A stretch of DNA of 64,000 nucleotides from Abyssicoccus albus (GCF_003815035.1 NZ_RKRK01000002.1:961618-1025617); one strand, 5' to 3'. Positions 8,118-17,198 are shown, counted from the stretch's first letter. Notes: generated from the letters alone by a model not told the origin. Numbers and translations are program-made.

Positions 8118-10490
8118 TTATTTGTTACAAAGAATCATACCTACCTTATATAAACTCTTTTGCCATTTTTCATTCATTCGTTTAAACGTGTTTGCATATT
8201 CACTAAATTCATTCATATTCGTAATATATAAGTTATCATATTGCTGCTTAGAAAGGATACTACCTTCTTCTACAAAAGCCCATGTCAAAGCCTTACTGCC
8301 AATATAATCACTTAATTTCGATGGCAAGTACGGGTTCATTTCTTTAATTCCTATTGTATGCGCATCAAAAATCAATAATGCATCCATTTTATTCGTTAAA
8401 TTTAAGAACTCAAAATAGTCTACAAATGGATTCAATTTAATATTTTTCTTAAATGTTGAGTTATTTCTAAAGCCTATTACTTTACTATTTACATTTGTAA
8501 AGACATGTATCATGAAGTTATTAACCCCAGCTTCAACTAAATACTTACAAACAAGCTCTATCTCCCTAAATCCTCTCGTATCATAAAAGTTACCAAAGTA
8601 TGCTAAGTTGATCATTCGTGGTGCTACTGAATAATAAGATTGAACCATCTCATAACTTTCTTTAGAAGGTGTTGGATGTGGTGTAACAATCGCTCTATCT
8701 CTAATAGATTGCTGAATGGTAGGATCAAATCTCTCAATCATATATTCTAATTGATGATCGTTTGTAAAGATTAATCGATCAGCAAATGCAAATGATATTA
8801 ATTCACATACATTAAACACGTTATCATCGACAAGCTCCTGGTAACCGTTTGGCATGATAGATTTTACGGACTCCACGTACGATAAATCATCAATCGGTGC
8901 ATAACGTAAATTGGATGAAACATCCGTATGCAATGGATCAGAAAACTCCGCTGTCCATGTTATATTTGGATTATCACGCTTAATTTCAAAAGCTAAGAAA
9001 TGAGATGCTGGAAACATCGCTCTTGAATATAATGCACTGTACTTATGTTTAAATGTATTATACTGATCTAGCCCTTTTGCTGTAAATTGAGAAATACTCC
9101 CCCAACTACTAAATGCCTGTGGTGCATTTATTTCAAATTGTGTATCAATATAATTATCAGCCAATTTTATCAATTTATCATCTTTTTTTCTAATTCTATC
9201 CATTTTATTAGAGATAATATCAACGATTTCTCCACTTTCAGCAATACGTTTAGCCATTACATTACCTGATGTATCGATATAAGGTGGGAAGCAATACGCT
9301 ATCACAAGCTCTTTCGCCTCACCTTTATTTAAAGTAGAATAACTCAAATTATTATATGATTTAAGTGTAGCTATTATTTCTTGATCATCGTTTGTTTTTT
9401 GTTCTATTAAGTTCTTTAAATATAATATGACTTTATCCGCTTCGTATTGAATAAATTGTGTCACTTCGAATGATTGACGTACATTAAGAATATTATTCAA
9501 TTGCTTTAAGTAATATAAAGCGCTTTGAGATGTAGGCCTTGATGTAAAATCATTAAAATATTTTTTATTAGTACTTATCACATTTCCACAATGACTATTT
9601 AAGTCTACAGTGTAATGACTGGCTGTTAAAACTTCTACTGCAAATAACCTTTTAGACACCTCTATATCTTGAGCATCTGAAAGTTTAAACATGCTAAACA
9701 TCTTGCTCGGAATAATTATCCCTGTCAATTTAAGAAGACGCTCAAAAATTAATTCCTTTGGGTAAATTCCTTTCTCAGCTTTATGATTCACGGATTTTTC
9801 GTCTTCTAATGTTGTGACGATTTTATTTAAATAAGGATGCACAAATGCTTCTGATGAGTCATGACTTGTTTCTTCAATTTCACTTTGAGAAGAAACATCA
9901 TGATTCAATGCAGCCGGATTAACATTTGACACTTCTTGTTCTTTGATTTCTTCTTTTATAAATGAATCAAATATAGAATTAAAATACGTATTTTCCAACA
10001 TTTGATTCGATTTATTATCGATGAGTTGTCGTTTGTCCTCCACTTTAAAATGCGTTAAAGGATAGACAGTATTCGAATCTAACGATGCTAATTCATTTGA
10101 TAATGAATCGAAGTCGATATACTCATCGGTATCAATTAGCATTGCATGTGTTCTACTTATTAAATCAAGCCCTTTGTTGAAGATATGATGTATAGAATTA
10201 CTTTCTACCATCGTTACAATATGTACAGACTGAGATAAATGAGTAGTCAATTCATTATAAGCTTCATACCGATGACATATAAATATACATTGAATTGAAG
10301 GGTTTAGTTTCCGTATTTTTTCTATGTTTTGTATGATCATTTGTACATTTTGTTCATCACAAATTGGGATGATCATTGATAATCCTTGTTTCGTATTGGT
10401 ATTTGAAGGATTAATCAGTTTAGAAATTGCACTGGATGAAGCATCTTGACCACTCACACCAAGTTCAAATTTGAATTTTACGTTAGACAT
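8118..10490 (-). CDS. GT2-like plus GT4-like fusion glycosyltransferase, paralogue of the 2541-4733 gene
   Basis: 790 residues from the ATG at 10490, preceded by GGGGGGATTTG. The N-terminal GT2-like part is degenerate: LSMIIPICDEQ is kept and a DxD-like IDTDEYI is present, but the usual ARN(x)G acceptor motif is not seen. An acidic, Ser-rich insert lies at ~165-240. The C-terminal part (~390-790) starts AYCFPPYIDTSGNVMAKRI and ends with NPYLPSKLSDYI, the same architecture as the 2541-4733 product. The C-terminal half therefore looks catalytic, while the N-terminal half may be weak or may have changed role. It lies 13 bp after a coiled-coil gene, mirroring the other module. It is probably part of the tagG-led minus-strand operon and stops at the terminator at 8072-8116. 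Confidence 0.72.
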   Translation of the reverse strand: MSNVKFKFELGVSGQDASSSAISKLINPSNTNTKQGLSMIIPICDEQNVQMIIQNIEKIRKLNPSIQCIFICHRYEAYNELTTHLSQSVHIVTMVESNSIHHIFNKGLDLISRTHAMLIDTDEYIDFDSLSNELASLDSNTVYPLTHFKVEDKRQLIDNKSNQMLENTYFNSIFDSFIKEEIKEQEVSNVNPAALNHDVSSQSEIEETSHDSSEAFVHPYLNKIVTTLEDEKSVNHKAEKGIYPKELIFERLLKLTGIIIPSKMFSMFKLSDAQDIEVSKRLFAVEVLTASHYTVDLNSHCGNVISTNKKYFNDFTSRPTSQSALYYLKQLNNILNVRQSFEVTQFIQYEADKVILYLKNLIEQKTNDDQEIIATLKSYNNLSYSTLNKGEAKELVIAYCFPPYIDTSGNVMAKRIAESGEIVDIISNKMDRIRKKDDKLIKLADNYIDTQFEINAPQAFSSWGSISQFTAKGLDQYNTFKHKYSALYSRAMFPASHFLAFEIKRDNPNITWTAEFSDPLHTDVSSNLRYAPIDDLSYVESVKSIMPNGYQELVDDNVFNVCELISFAFADRLIFTNDHQLEYMIERFDPTIQQSIRDRAIVTPHPTPSKESYEMVQSYYSVAPRMINLAYFGNFYDTRGFREIELVCKYLVEAGVNNFMIHVFTNVNSKVIGFRNNSTFKKNIKLNPFVDYFEFLNLTNKMDALLIFDAHTIGIKEMNPYLPSKLSDYIGSKALTWAFVEEGSILSKQQYDNLYITNMNEFSEYANTFKRMNEKWQKSLYKVGMILCNK

Positions 10491-10502
10491 CAAATCCCCC
10501 CT

Positions 10503-11204
10503 TTAACTTTTACGTTCCCAATATTTTAATTGTAATCTTCCTAATCTAGAATTCCTTAAATTATCCAGTCGTTCTTTTGTTTGATTATATTGCTTTAATA
10601 GTCGTTTATACGCATCACTTTCTTTAGGGTCCGTCATGACATTTATATTTTCTTGAGTTGTTGAGTTTTGCTTTAAATGATTATAGTCTTTTTCCATTTC
10701 AATATAATCGGCTTGCATATCATTCATCATTCTAGAAAAAATGGCTTGTTCCAATGGATTCGAATCTGAAATTTTCGATGTAATTGGTTCGACTTGTAAT
10801 AATTTTTTATTGTTAATTATAATATCTTCATTAATTTTTTTGTCAATGTAGATAATTTCATATCTCTCTTCATGAGGATAGTTTTGAATGATAGGTCTGT
10901 ACTTAATCAACTCTTCAACATTTGATTGAACGATTCCATAATTGCAGACTAATTTAAACTTTACAAAACCTAACTTAAAAACGTTGCTAAAAATATTACT
11001 CCAATCAAGTCTATATTGATTTAGCGCATCCTCTAGGTTAAATGTTAAAGTCATTCGTTCACATTCATCATTTTGAATCGATTTTGATATATCTTCAAAC
11101 AACTGATTTTGTAACTCATTGTTTAATTCACCTTTAATTGCGACATTAAATTCAATATTTTGATCGGTAATATCTTCAATTCGTGTTAGTTTATAGGGGG
11201 TCAT
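10503..11204 (-). CDS. Coiled-coil protein of the glycopolymer locus, unknown function
   Basis: 233 residues from the ATG at 11204, which has AAGGAG 8 bp upstream; a GTG three codons earlier has none. No signal peptide or membrane helix is visible. The N-terminal ~140 residues look like an alpha/beta domain that I do not recognise. The C-terminal ~80 residues are helical with heptad character and end RLGRLQLKYWERKS, a basic aromatic tail. It precedes the second fusion glycosyltransferase by 13 bp, as the 76-residue coiled-coil gene precedes the first. A helper that docks or orders the glycosyltransferases on the membrane is a reasonable guess but not shown by the sequence. Confidence 0.6.
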   Translation of the reverse strand: MTPYKLTRIEDITDQNIEFNVAIKGELNNELQNQLFEDISKSIQNDECERMTLTFNLEDALNQYRLDWSNIFSNVFKLGFVKFKLVCNYGIVQSNVEELIKYRPIIQNYPHEERYEIIYIDKKINEDIIINNKKLLQVEPITSKISDSNPLEQAIFSRMMNDMQADYIEMEKDYNHLKQNSTTQENINVMTDPKESDAYKRLLKQYNQTKERLDNLRNSRLGRLQLKYWERKS

Positions 11205-11218
11205 TCGATACACTCCTT

Positions 11219-11599
11219 TTAAGCCTTTTTAACTTTAAAGTTTATATCCATAGAAGTTTTTCTTTGATTTTTATTCATTTCTTTAACAAAAATCTTAGCT
11301 TTATATTGACCAATCGGTAAATCAAAGATAAAAGTATTTGATAATTGATACATCACTTTTTTTAGTTCTTTATTATTTTTGGCATTGTATAAATAACATG
11401 CATATCTCATATTATCTCCTGTTGCATTCACAATAAGACCAGTATAAGGAGGATTTTGATCAACTTTTACATTATTAATTCTTAGCGTTGCTGGATTATT
11501 TTCTAATAGTTCTTTTGTTTCTAACATCATAAATTCTATTTGTGATTCTAACTCTTTATATGCAAATTCCCAATCAATTTTTTGATTATTTTCCACCAT
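11219..11599 (-). CDS. Small beta-rich protein of the glycopolymer locus, unknown function
   Basis: 126 residues, ATG preceded by GAGGTGATTA. A short N-terminal helix (IDWEFAYKELESQIEFMML) is followed by alternating beta-strand-like segments, for example YTGLIVNATG, RYACYLYNAK and GQYKAKIFVKE. The pattern resembles an immunoglobulin or fibronectin-like sandwich such as those found next to glycan-modifying enzymes. No signal peptide or membrane helix is seen, so a cytoplasmic or carried role is likely. Its start overlaps the end of the upstream glycosyltransferase gene by 14 bp, which implies coupled translation. I do not recognise the family. Confidence 0.55.
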   Translation of the reverse strand: MVENNQKIDWEFAYKELESQIEFMMLETKELLENNPATLRINNVKVDQNPPYTGLIVNATGDNMRYACYLYNAKNNKELKKVMYQLSNTFIFDLPIGQYKAKIFVKEMNKNQRKTSMDINFKVKKA

Positions 11600-12725
11600 T
11601 AATCACCTCAACTTCTTTATTAATCACAATATGTTTACCTGCTTTTGATTGTATGCTTTCATGTGCGTATTCACTCATTGCAAGAAACTCTTTATGGTGC
11701 TTCACTAAATATACAATAGCGTTGGCCATCTCTTTGACATCATCTCGCGGCACAACAATACCTGCTTTATTAGGTTCAATGTATTCTTTTATTGCTCCAA
11801 TATCATTAGAGATAGGAACTAATCCACTGCTCATTGCCTCTCCGAGAGAAACACCTTGTGAATCATGGCGTGTTGGACCTAAATAAATTCCATGCTGAGC
11901 GTGAATATAAGGTATTTCATTTTGTGGAACAAATCCTTTATGTAAATGAACATTATCAAATTGCTTTAAAGGCATTGTGATTTGATCGAATAAAGGCCCA
12001 TCTCCATATAAATTAAACTCTAGCTTTTTGAAAATCCGTTTCTTACTGAGATATAAAATGACGTCTCTAGTGATATCATTTGCATAGTTTTTAGCAGTAT
12101 ATGGTCTAATATTACAAATTTTAAATCGATCTTCTTTAATCTTTTTACGGTATGGAAATAAATCTTTATCAATTATATTTGGAATGATTTCATATTTTTT
12201 CGGTTCAATCCCTACATATGGATCAACGTATTTCTTTTTGAATGATTCTGAGACGTAAATAAATGTTATATCTAATGTTTTGTGTGTAAATAGATCACGT
12301 AACATGTTTTTTTGATCTTCAAAATGCGTATCTTTACGATCTAATTGTGTTAATAATGTTTTGTGACTACTTAAATAATTGTAGTATCTACTATACCAAG
12401 GTTCAGCTTCAAATCCATGTAACCATATAATAATCCGTGGATTATATGTGAGTTGTTTTAGAGCATAGTACATTTTGAGGTTTATAAAGTGAATTAAAAT
12501 CCCTTCATATTGTTTACTATTCATTAAATTGGCCAGTTGATATTCATCTAAATATTTAATTTTAACTCCATCATAATATTCATCTAGAGTGACCTTTGTG
12601 GACATCACGACAACTTCTACATCGATTCCTTGATCCATATATGCTTTCACTCGTCTATGAACAAATGCATTAGAATAAATTCTATTTTTATTAGGGTAAG
12701 CATTCGCTATTAATAAATATGTCAT
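11586..12725 (-). CDS. GT4-family glycosyltransferase
   Basis: 379 residues, ATG after GGAGGAAGTT. The N-terminus LLIANAYPNKNRIYSNAFVHRR and the segment ILIHFINLKM match the acceptor half of GT-B enzymes. The C-terminal half has FNLYGDGPLFDQI and the donor-binding signature GPTRHDSQGVSLGEAMSSGL (the E-x7-E region of GT4), followed by IGAIKEYIEPNKAGIVV. Residues that contact the nucleotide sugar are therefore present and it should be active. It overlaps the next upstream gene by 4 bp (ATGA-type coupling) and the downstream small gene by 14 bp, so the four genes from tagG form a tight operon. The transferred sugar is not predictable. Confidence 0.85.
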   Translation of the reverse strand: MTYLLIANAYPNKNRIYSNAFVHRRVKAYMDQGIDVEVVVMSTKVTLDEYYDGVKIKYLDEYQLANLMNSKQYEGILIHFINLKMYYALKQLTYNPRIIIWLHGFEAEPWYSRYYNYLSSHKTLLTQLDRKDTHFEDQKNMLRDLFTHKTLDITFIYVSESFKKKYVDPYVGIEPKKYEIIPNIIDKDLFPYRKKIKEDRFKICNIRPYTAKNYANDITRDVILYLSKKRIFKKLEFNLYGDGPLFDQITMPLKQFDNVHLHKGFVPQNEIPYIHAQHGIYLGPTRHDSQGVSLGEAMSSGLVPISNDIGAIKEYIEPNKAGIVVPRDDVKEMANAIVYLVKHHKEFLAMSEYAHESIQSKAGKHIVINKEVEVINGGK

Positions 12726-13933
12726 AACTTCCTCCTATCCATTTCTCCAGTAACAAATTGGTTAAATAAGTGAAAATTATTTTCCCAAACAAAATATTCT
12801 TCAACATACTGATATGAATTTCGTTGCATCGATTCAAGTCGTTCAGTATCCTTCAATAATTCTTCAACTTCCAATGCAATTTCTTTCATCGATTTACCAT
12901 GCGTCAATATTCCTAACTCATTCTTTGAAATCATCTCGCCATTAATCCCTTTTAGATTTGTAATGACCGGAGTACTCTGTGATAATGAATCTATGATTTT
13001 CCCAGGTAGTACTCGTTCAAACGTATCAGTTTCTTTCAAAAGCGATAAAGATAATTTGTGTTTATTCAGTTCATTTAGAGCACTTATTCTAGACATTTGC
13101 CCTTTAATTTCAATATGTACTAATTGATTTATCTTAACATATTCTCTTACGACTTGTGCTTTTGTTCCATAAGGTACTAGAGTAACCTTAATTTTTAACG
13201 AGTTAAGCTCTTTTAATAGCTGACATATTTGTTCAACATTTTGTGCATACCCTATATTTCCTGTATAAATCACATCTTTTGTTTTATGTAATTGCTGATT
13301 AAGTTCTTCAAATAATAATCCATTTGGAATATATACTGTATTTTTTTTCGGTTTAGACGAATCAATATTTTCGATATGAGTAATAAACTCTTTGTTATTA
13401 ACTACTATTTTATTTGCTATTTTATACATCTTTTTCTCTAATAACTTCAATAAACCAAATATAGGTATTTTTTTAAATAAGTCTACTTCCTTAACACTAT
13501 CTGGCCATAAATCTCTAATTTCTAAGATAATTTTTTTATGAACAATTTTTGATTGAAAAAACATCGCCGACCAAGGCATAAATATATTTGGTGATGTGAC
13601 ATAAATTGCGTCATATTTATGTTCGTTTCTTTGTACGAAACGATGGACATATAACATCAATTCAAAATAATAAAATAACCTAATATACAAGTTCGAAGAT
13701 TGCTTATTTAACTTGGTTTTCATTCTATATATATGTCGATGTTCAGACTGATTTAACTCATAGTCATTGTACAACCTATGATCATCAAACAACTTCTTGT
13801 TTGGATAGCTTGGATACGTTGTCAGTACGTCAACATGATGGTGTTGACTCAATAATTTAAAAATAGATTTCATTCTATGCGCACCAGATCCAAGCTCTGG
13901 ATAGAAGTTTTGACTGATTAAAAGTATATTCAT
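12722..13933 (-). CDS. GT4-family glycosyltransferase, WbuB-like
   Basis: 403 residues from the ATG at 13933, after AAGGAGTCGAC; an upstream in-frame codon at 13957 has no RBS and would overlap tagG. It begins MNILLISQNFYPELGSGAHR, the type of start seen in WbuB-like amino-sugar transferases. Other matches are ILEIRDLWPDSV in the acceptor half and VIYTGNIGYAQN and VLPGKIIDSLSQSTPVI in the donor half. WbuB enzymes use UDP-N-acetyl-fucosamine-like donors, but I would not extend that specificity here. It starts 10 bp after tagG and overlaps the next gene by 4 bp. Confidence 0.82.
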   Translation of the reverse strand: MNILLISQNFYPELGSGAHRMKSIFKLLSQHHHVDVLTTYPSYPNKKLFDDHRLYNDYELNQSEHRHIYRMKTKLNKQSSNLYIRLFYYFELMLYVHRFVQRNEHKYDAIYVTSPNIFMPWSAMFFQSKIVHKKIILEIRDLWPDSVKEVDLFKKIPIFGLLKLLEKKMYKIANKIVVNNKEFITHIENIDSSKPKKNTVYIPNGLLFEELNQQLHKTKDVIYTGNIGYAQNVEQICQLLKELNSLKIKVTLVPYGTKAQVVREYVKINQLVHIEIKGQMSRISALNELNKHKLSLSLLKETDTFERVLPGKIIDSLSQSTPVITNLKGINGEMISKNELGILTHGKSMKEIALEVEELLKDTERLESMQRNSYQYVEEYFVWENNFHLFNQFVTGEMDRRKL

Positions 13934-13943
13934 GTCGACTCCT

Positions 13944-14753
13944 TTATAAATAATCAATTAATTTTGCATTGAATTTTTTATGCATTATTGCTCCAATTAC
14001 AAGTAAGGTTATCGTTAATGTCCAAAAATATAAATGTTCAGTTGGTGCCCCATATATAAATTTGTCGCCATGGATAAATGCATTTCTATAAATACCTACC
14101 AAATATGCAAACGGATTTAATGCAACAATTTTTTGAAATAGAGGATTCACTGTCTCGATTTGCCAAAATATTGGTGTTAAGAAGAATCCCATTCTAATAA
14201 TATTTTGTAAAACATTCTTCAAATCTCTTACCATGACGATCAATGTTGACATAATAAGAGTAATCCCAAATATAATTGCATACGATGCAAAAACAAAATA
14301 TATAAACTCTAAATAATGAAATACTGAAACATATTGTTGATAAATTGAAATTGCGACTATAATCAATGTTGTGAAGAGTAGATTAATGAAACTATTCGTT
14401 AAACTAATCGATAATAATGTTGATGATGGAAATTTCATTTTCGTCACTAAATCGAGTTGAGATAATAATGCGTTTGAACCTGTATTGATCGCTTGAGATA
14501 TAAACAACCATGGGAATAGTCCAGTTATTAAATGAATAATGAAAGGAATTTCTTCATTTGGTGCTGTACTTCCTCTAAGTCCTAGTCCAAATACAACATA
14601 ATATATCGCAACTTGCATTAACGGTTGTAGGATATTCCAAAACATACCGAGATAATGGTTTGAATACTCGATCTTAAGATTATATTTAGCTAATTGAATA
14701 ATAAGTTTTGCATTATTTAATTGGATTTTTAAAAGCTCAAATAATTCTTTCAT
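13944..14753 (-). CDS. tagG: Teichoic-acid-type polysaccharide ABC exporter, permease
   Basis: 269 residues with six predicted membrane helices, typical of the ABC-2 polysaccharide permease family. The N-terminus YNLKIEYSNHYLGMFWNILQPL and the later VRDLKNVLQNIIRMGFFLTPIFW are the expected TagG/RfbA-type motifs (amphipathic start, periplasmic-gate helix). RBS GAAGG precedes the ATG. It is the first gene of the minus-strand run and diverges from the LCP ligase at 14927, leaving about 170 bp for both promoters. Its ATPase partner is TagH at 4997-5935, on what is probably a different transcript. Confidence 0.9.
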   Translation of the reverse strand: MKELFELLKIQLNNAKLIIQLAKYNLKIEYSNHYLGMFWNILQPLMQVAIYYVVFGLGLRGSTAPNEEIPFIIHLITGLFPWLFISQAINTGSNALLSQLDLVTKMKFPSSTLLSISLTNSFINLLFTTLIIVAISIYQQYVSVFHYLEFIYFVFASYAIIFGITLIMSTLIVMVRDLKNVLQNIIRMGFFLTPIFWQIETVNPLFQKIVALNPFAYLVGIYRNAFIHGDKFIYGAPTEHLYFWTLTITLLVIGAIMHKKFNAKLIDYL

Positions 14754-14926
14754 GTATAGAACCTTCTTATCATTTATATATTATGTATTTGATTAAATCA
14801 TTTTAACACAACATCACATTAAAAACATTCATCGAATCATGCTTGGCTGTTTTTTATTATTTGAAAAAATATAAAATCATCTATATAATCATCGTATTAA
14901 CTGTGTTTGAATTATTGGAGGATACT

Positions 14927-16141
14927 ATGAACAAAACCATCCGCTACACATTATATATTATATGCTACTTACTCATTATTATACCCATAGTTCACTTCGC
15001 CAATCTATATTTTACAACAGGATCTGCTGTAGACAATTCATTCGGTGGAATCGAGCGTAATAAATCTGATTTACGTGACAATAAGGTTGAGCCGACGAAA
15101 GATTCGATCAATATCCTTCTATTAGGCATTGATTATAGTGAATCTCGTCAAGAAGCACACAATCAATCTATTGACCGTTCTAGAACAGATTCTATTATTT
15201 TGGTCACGTTAGATAATGAAGATCAAGAAGTAAGAATGACCAATATCCCACGTGATACTTTCGCGTTTATGAAAGAACAAAACTTCTTCGACAAGATAAC
15301 ACATGCCCATGCCTATGGTGGTCCGGAGGCGTCGATGGATAGTGTTGAGTCGTTACTTAATGTACCGGTCGATTATTATGCTAGAGTCAATATGAAAGCT
15401 GTTGTTGAGATTGTCGATGAACTTGGTGGTATCGAATATGATGTACCGTTCGATATGGATGAACCGAATTCGATGGACAAAGGACGGATAGAGTTAGAAG
15501 AAGGCTTTCAACAATTGGACGGTGAAGAGACTCTCGCCATTGCGCGCTCAAGAAAATATGATGGTGACCTTGCTCGTGGTGCAAGACAAGTCGATGTCGT
15601 TCAAAAAATTATCGAAAAAGCAAAATCTACTGGTGCATTAGACAATATGGATGAAATCTTAGAGATTATCCAAGACAATTCACAGCACAACTTCTCGTTT
15701 AAAGAAATTCAATCGCTCGCAAGTTATTACGCATTTAACACGGTTGATTTCAAAAAGGAACAACTCGAAGGCGATAATTATCAGCCAGGGAATGTCTATT
15801 ATTATAAGCCAGATCCAGAAAGCTTATACACTTTATCTAAGAAAATTCGGAAAGATATCCATATGGATAAGCCAAATCCATTAGACTTTATTAATATACG
15901 TATTCAAGATTACGTCTATCCATATTATTTCGTGACGCCAGAACAACATGAATATGTGCCTGAAGCATTGCCTGAAGAGATTGAAGAAGACTTCCCATTA
16001 GAAGAAGCAGAAGAAGCCTTTGAACCAAAAGTATACGAAGAACCAAAAGAAGAATCTGTTGAATCTATTGAAGCTGTACCAGAAAGTGAGGGAGAAACAT
16101 ATGAAGAAACAGAAAGTGAATCAGAAAATCGAACGTATTAA
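14927..16141 (+). CDS. LytR-CpsA-Psr (LCP) family glycopolymer ligase
   Basis: 404 residues from the ATG at 14927, which has TTGGAGG upstream; the longer reading to 14843 has no RBS. An N-terminal membrane helix (~residues 8-30) is followed by the LCP catalytic domain: NILLLGIDYSES, RTDSIILVTLD, then the arginine-rich MTNIPRDTFAF, GGPEASMDSVESLL and LAIARSRKYDGDLARGARQ. These are the residues that bind pyrophosphate-linked lipid. The last ~60 residues are a highly acidic E/P-rich tail, unusual for the family. LCP proteins attach teichoic acid or capsule to peptidoglycan outside the membrane. Its divergent position next to tagG suits anchoring of the polymer exported by this locus. Its 3' end overlaps the DUF2538 gene by 41 bp. 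Confidence 0.88.
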   Translation: MNKTIRYTLYIICYLLIIIPIVHFANLYFTTGSAVDNSFGGIERNKSDLRDNKVEPTKDSINILLLGIDYSESRQEAHNQSIDRSRTDSIILVTLDNEDQEVRMTNIPRDTFAFMKEQNFFDKITHAHAYGGPEASMDSVESLLNVPVDYYARVNMKAVVEIVDELGGIEYDVPFDMDEPNSMDKGRIELEEGFQQLDGEETLAIARSRKYDGDLARGARQVDVVQKIIEKAKSTGALDNMDEILEIIQDNSQHNFSFKEIQSLASYYAFNTVDFKKEQLEGDNYQPGNVYYYKPDPESLYTLSKKIRKDIHMDKPNPLDFINIRIQDYVYPYYFVTPEQHEYVPEALPEEIEEDFPLEEAEEAFEPKVYEEPKEESVESIEAVPESEGETYEETESESENRTY

Positions 16142-16574
16142 TCATTTATTTGATACACTCGAAGCACAAATTAAAGATCAAGGATTAGATCCCAATATTG
16201 AAGAACGTTACTTCTTTTTAAATGATACGCATCGAGACAATTTCGACCTTGTGCAGACATACTATTCCAACATCGTCACAAAACCGTACATTGAGGCCCA
16301 ATGTTATCTTTTAGCACTACCAGATATATACGACAACGTGAATATATTCGATTATGACGAACCGTTAGATTGGGTTTTTAATGGAGATGATTATTCTGAA
16401 GTATTCCATAGTCTATCGATTTATAATCAAAATATCGTACAGATTGGATTAGAAGCAAACGGTGTCCTCACGTCAAACCCAACAGGGTTCGCACAAGCAA
16501 TGTCACATTTCAACATCGAACAGATGAAAGTTTTCTGGCAGTTCACTGCGATTCATAGGAAAGAGGCGTTGTAA
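16101..16574 (+). CDS. DUF2538-family protein
   Basis: 157 residues from the ATG at 16101, with GAGGGAGAAACAT upstream inside the LCP gene. The middle section YIEAQCYLLALPDIYDNV and the C-terminal MKVFWQFTAIHRKEAL match a small staphylococcal family (DUF2538) whose biochemical role is not known to me. It is soluble, with no signal peptide or membrane helix. The 41-bp overlap with the LCP gene and the immediate start of the next gene after its stop show a three-gene operon (LCP, DUF2538, GNAT). A link to cell-wall polymer attachment is suggested by context only. Confidence 0.75.
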   Translation: MKKQKVNQKIERINHLFDTLEAQIKDQGLDPNIEERYFFLNDTHRDNFDLVQTYYSNIVTKPYIEAQCYLLALPDIYDNVNIFDYDEPLDWVFNGDDYSEVFHSLSIYNQNIVQIGLEANGVLTSNPTGFAQAMSHFNIEQMKVFWQFTAIHRKEAL

Positions 16575-17015
16575 ATGTCCAATAAAGTTCAGCAAGCCAA
16601 TACATTTGTATTGTTTGGTCACTGTGTCAGAATTCGATTTGAAGTGTTCGTAATGGAACAAAACGTTCCAAGCCATGAAGAGTTAACTGGACAAGAAGAT
16701 GAGTTCATCCACTTCATCGCACAAGATACAACATCAAAAGATTACATTGGCACTGCATTATATGAAGTCATTGATGATCAGATCATTCACATTCGTCGTG
16801 TTGCAGTGAGCAAGTCACACCGTAATCAAGGGATAGGACAAATGCTGATTGATTATATTGAACAATTTGCTCGGACGAAAGGATTTAAAGTGTCAGAGCT
16901 CGACGCTCAAGTTCAAGCCATTCCGTTTTACGAAAAGTTAGGATATGTTGTTGATTCTGACGTCTTTTTGGATGCTGGTATTGAACATCGAACGATGAAG
17001 AAAGACCTACAATAA
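16575..17015 (+). CDS. GNAT-family N-acetyltransferase
   Basis: 146 residues, the usual size for a single GNAT domain. The sequence has VRIRFEVFVMEQNVP near the start, then HIRRVAVSKSHRNQGIGQML, which contains the acetyl-CoA pyrophosphate-binding R-x-x-G-x-G/A motif, and a C-terminal QAIPFYEKLGYVV. This resembles the ElaA/YjcF-like subgroup, whose substrates are mostly unknown. It begins on the base after the preceding stop codon and is the last gene before a strong terminator. Confidence 0.85.
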   Translation: MSNKVQQANTFVLFGHCVRIRFEVFVMEQNVPSHEELTGQEDEFIHFIAQDTTSKDYIGTALYEVIDDQIIHIRRVAVSKSHRNQGIGQMLIDYIEQFARTKGFKVSELDAQVQAIPFYEKLGYVVDSDVFLDAGIEHRTMKKDLQ

Positions 17016-17020
17016 CTTTA

Positions 17021-17057
17021 AACTGCAACAGATAAATCGGTTATCTGTTGCAGTTTT
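17021..17057 (+). terminator. Rho-independent terminator after the GNAT gene
   Basis: AACTGCAACAGATAA and TTATCTGTTGCAGTT form a 15-bp stem with a 4-5 base loop, followed by a T run. Confidence 0.9.
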
Positions 17058-17198
17058 TTCTTTGATTTATTTGTATTTATTTTACAGGAGTATAACAATA
17101 AGAATAAATTTTTGTAAATTATCAATATGACCATTCCATCTGCTCTATGAACTGTTTATAATAATATAGTAAATACAATTAAGTAAGGAGAAACACGA

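Noticed and set aside
12722..13933. FucNAc transferase assignment from WbuB resemblance
   Set aside because: GT4 donor specificity cannot be read from these motifs, and no FucNAc synthesis genes are present in the window.
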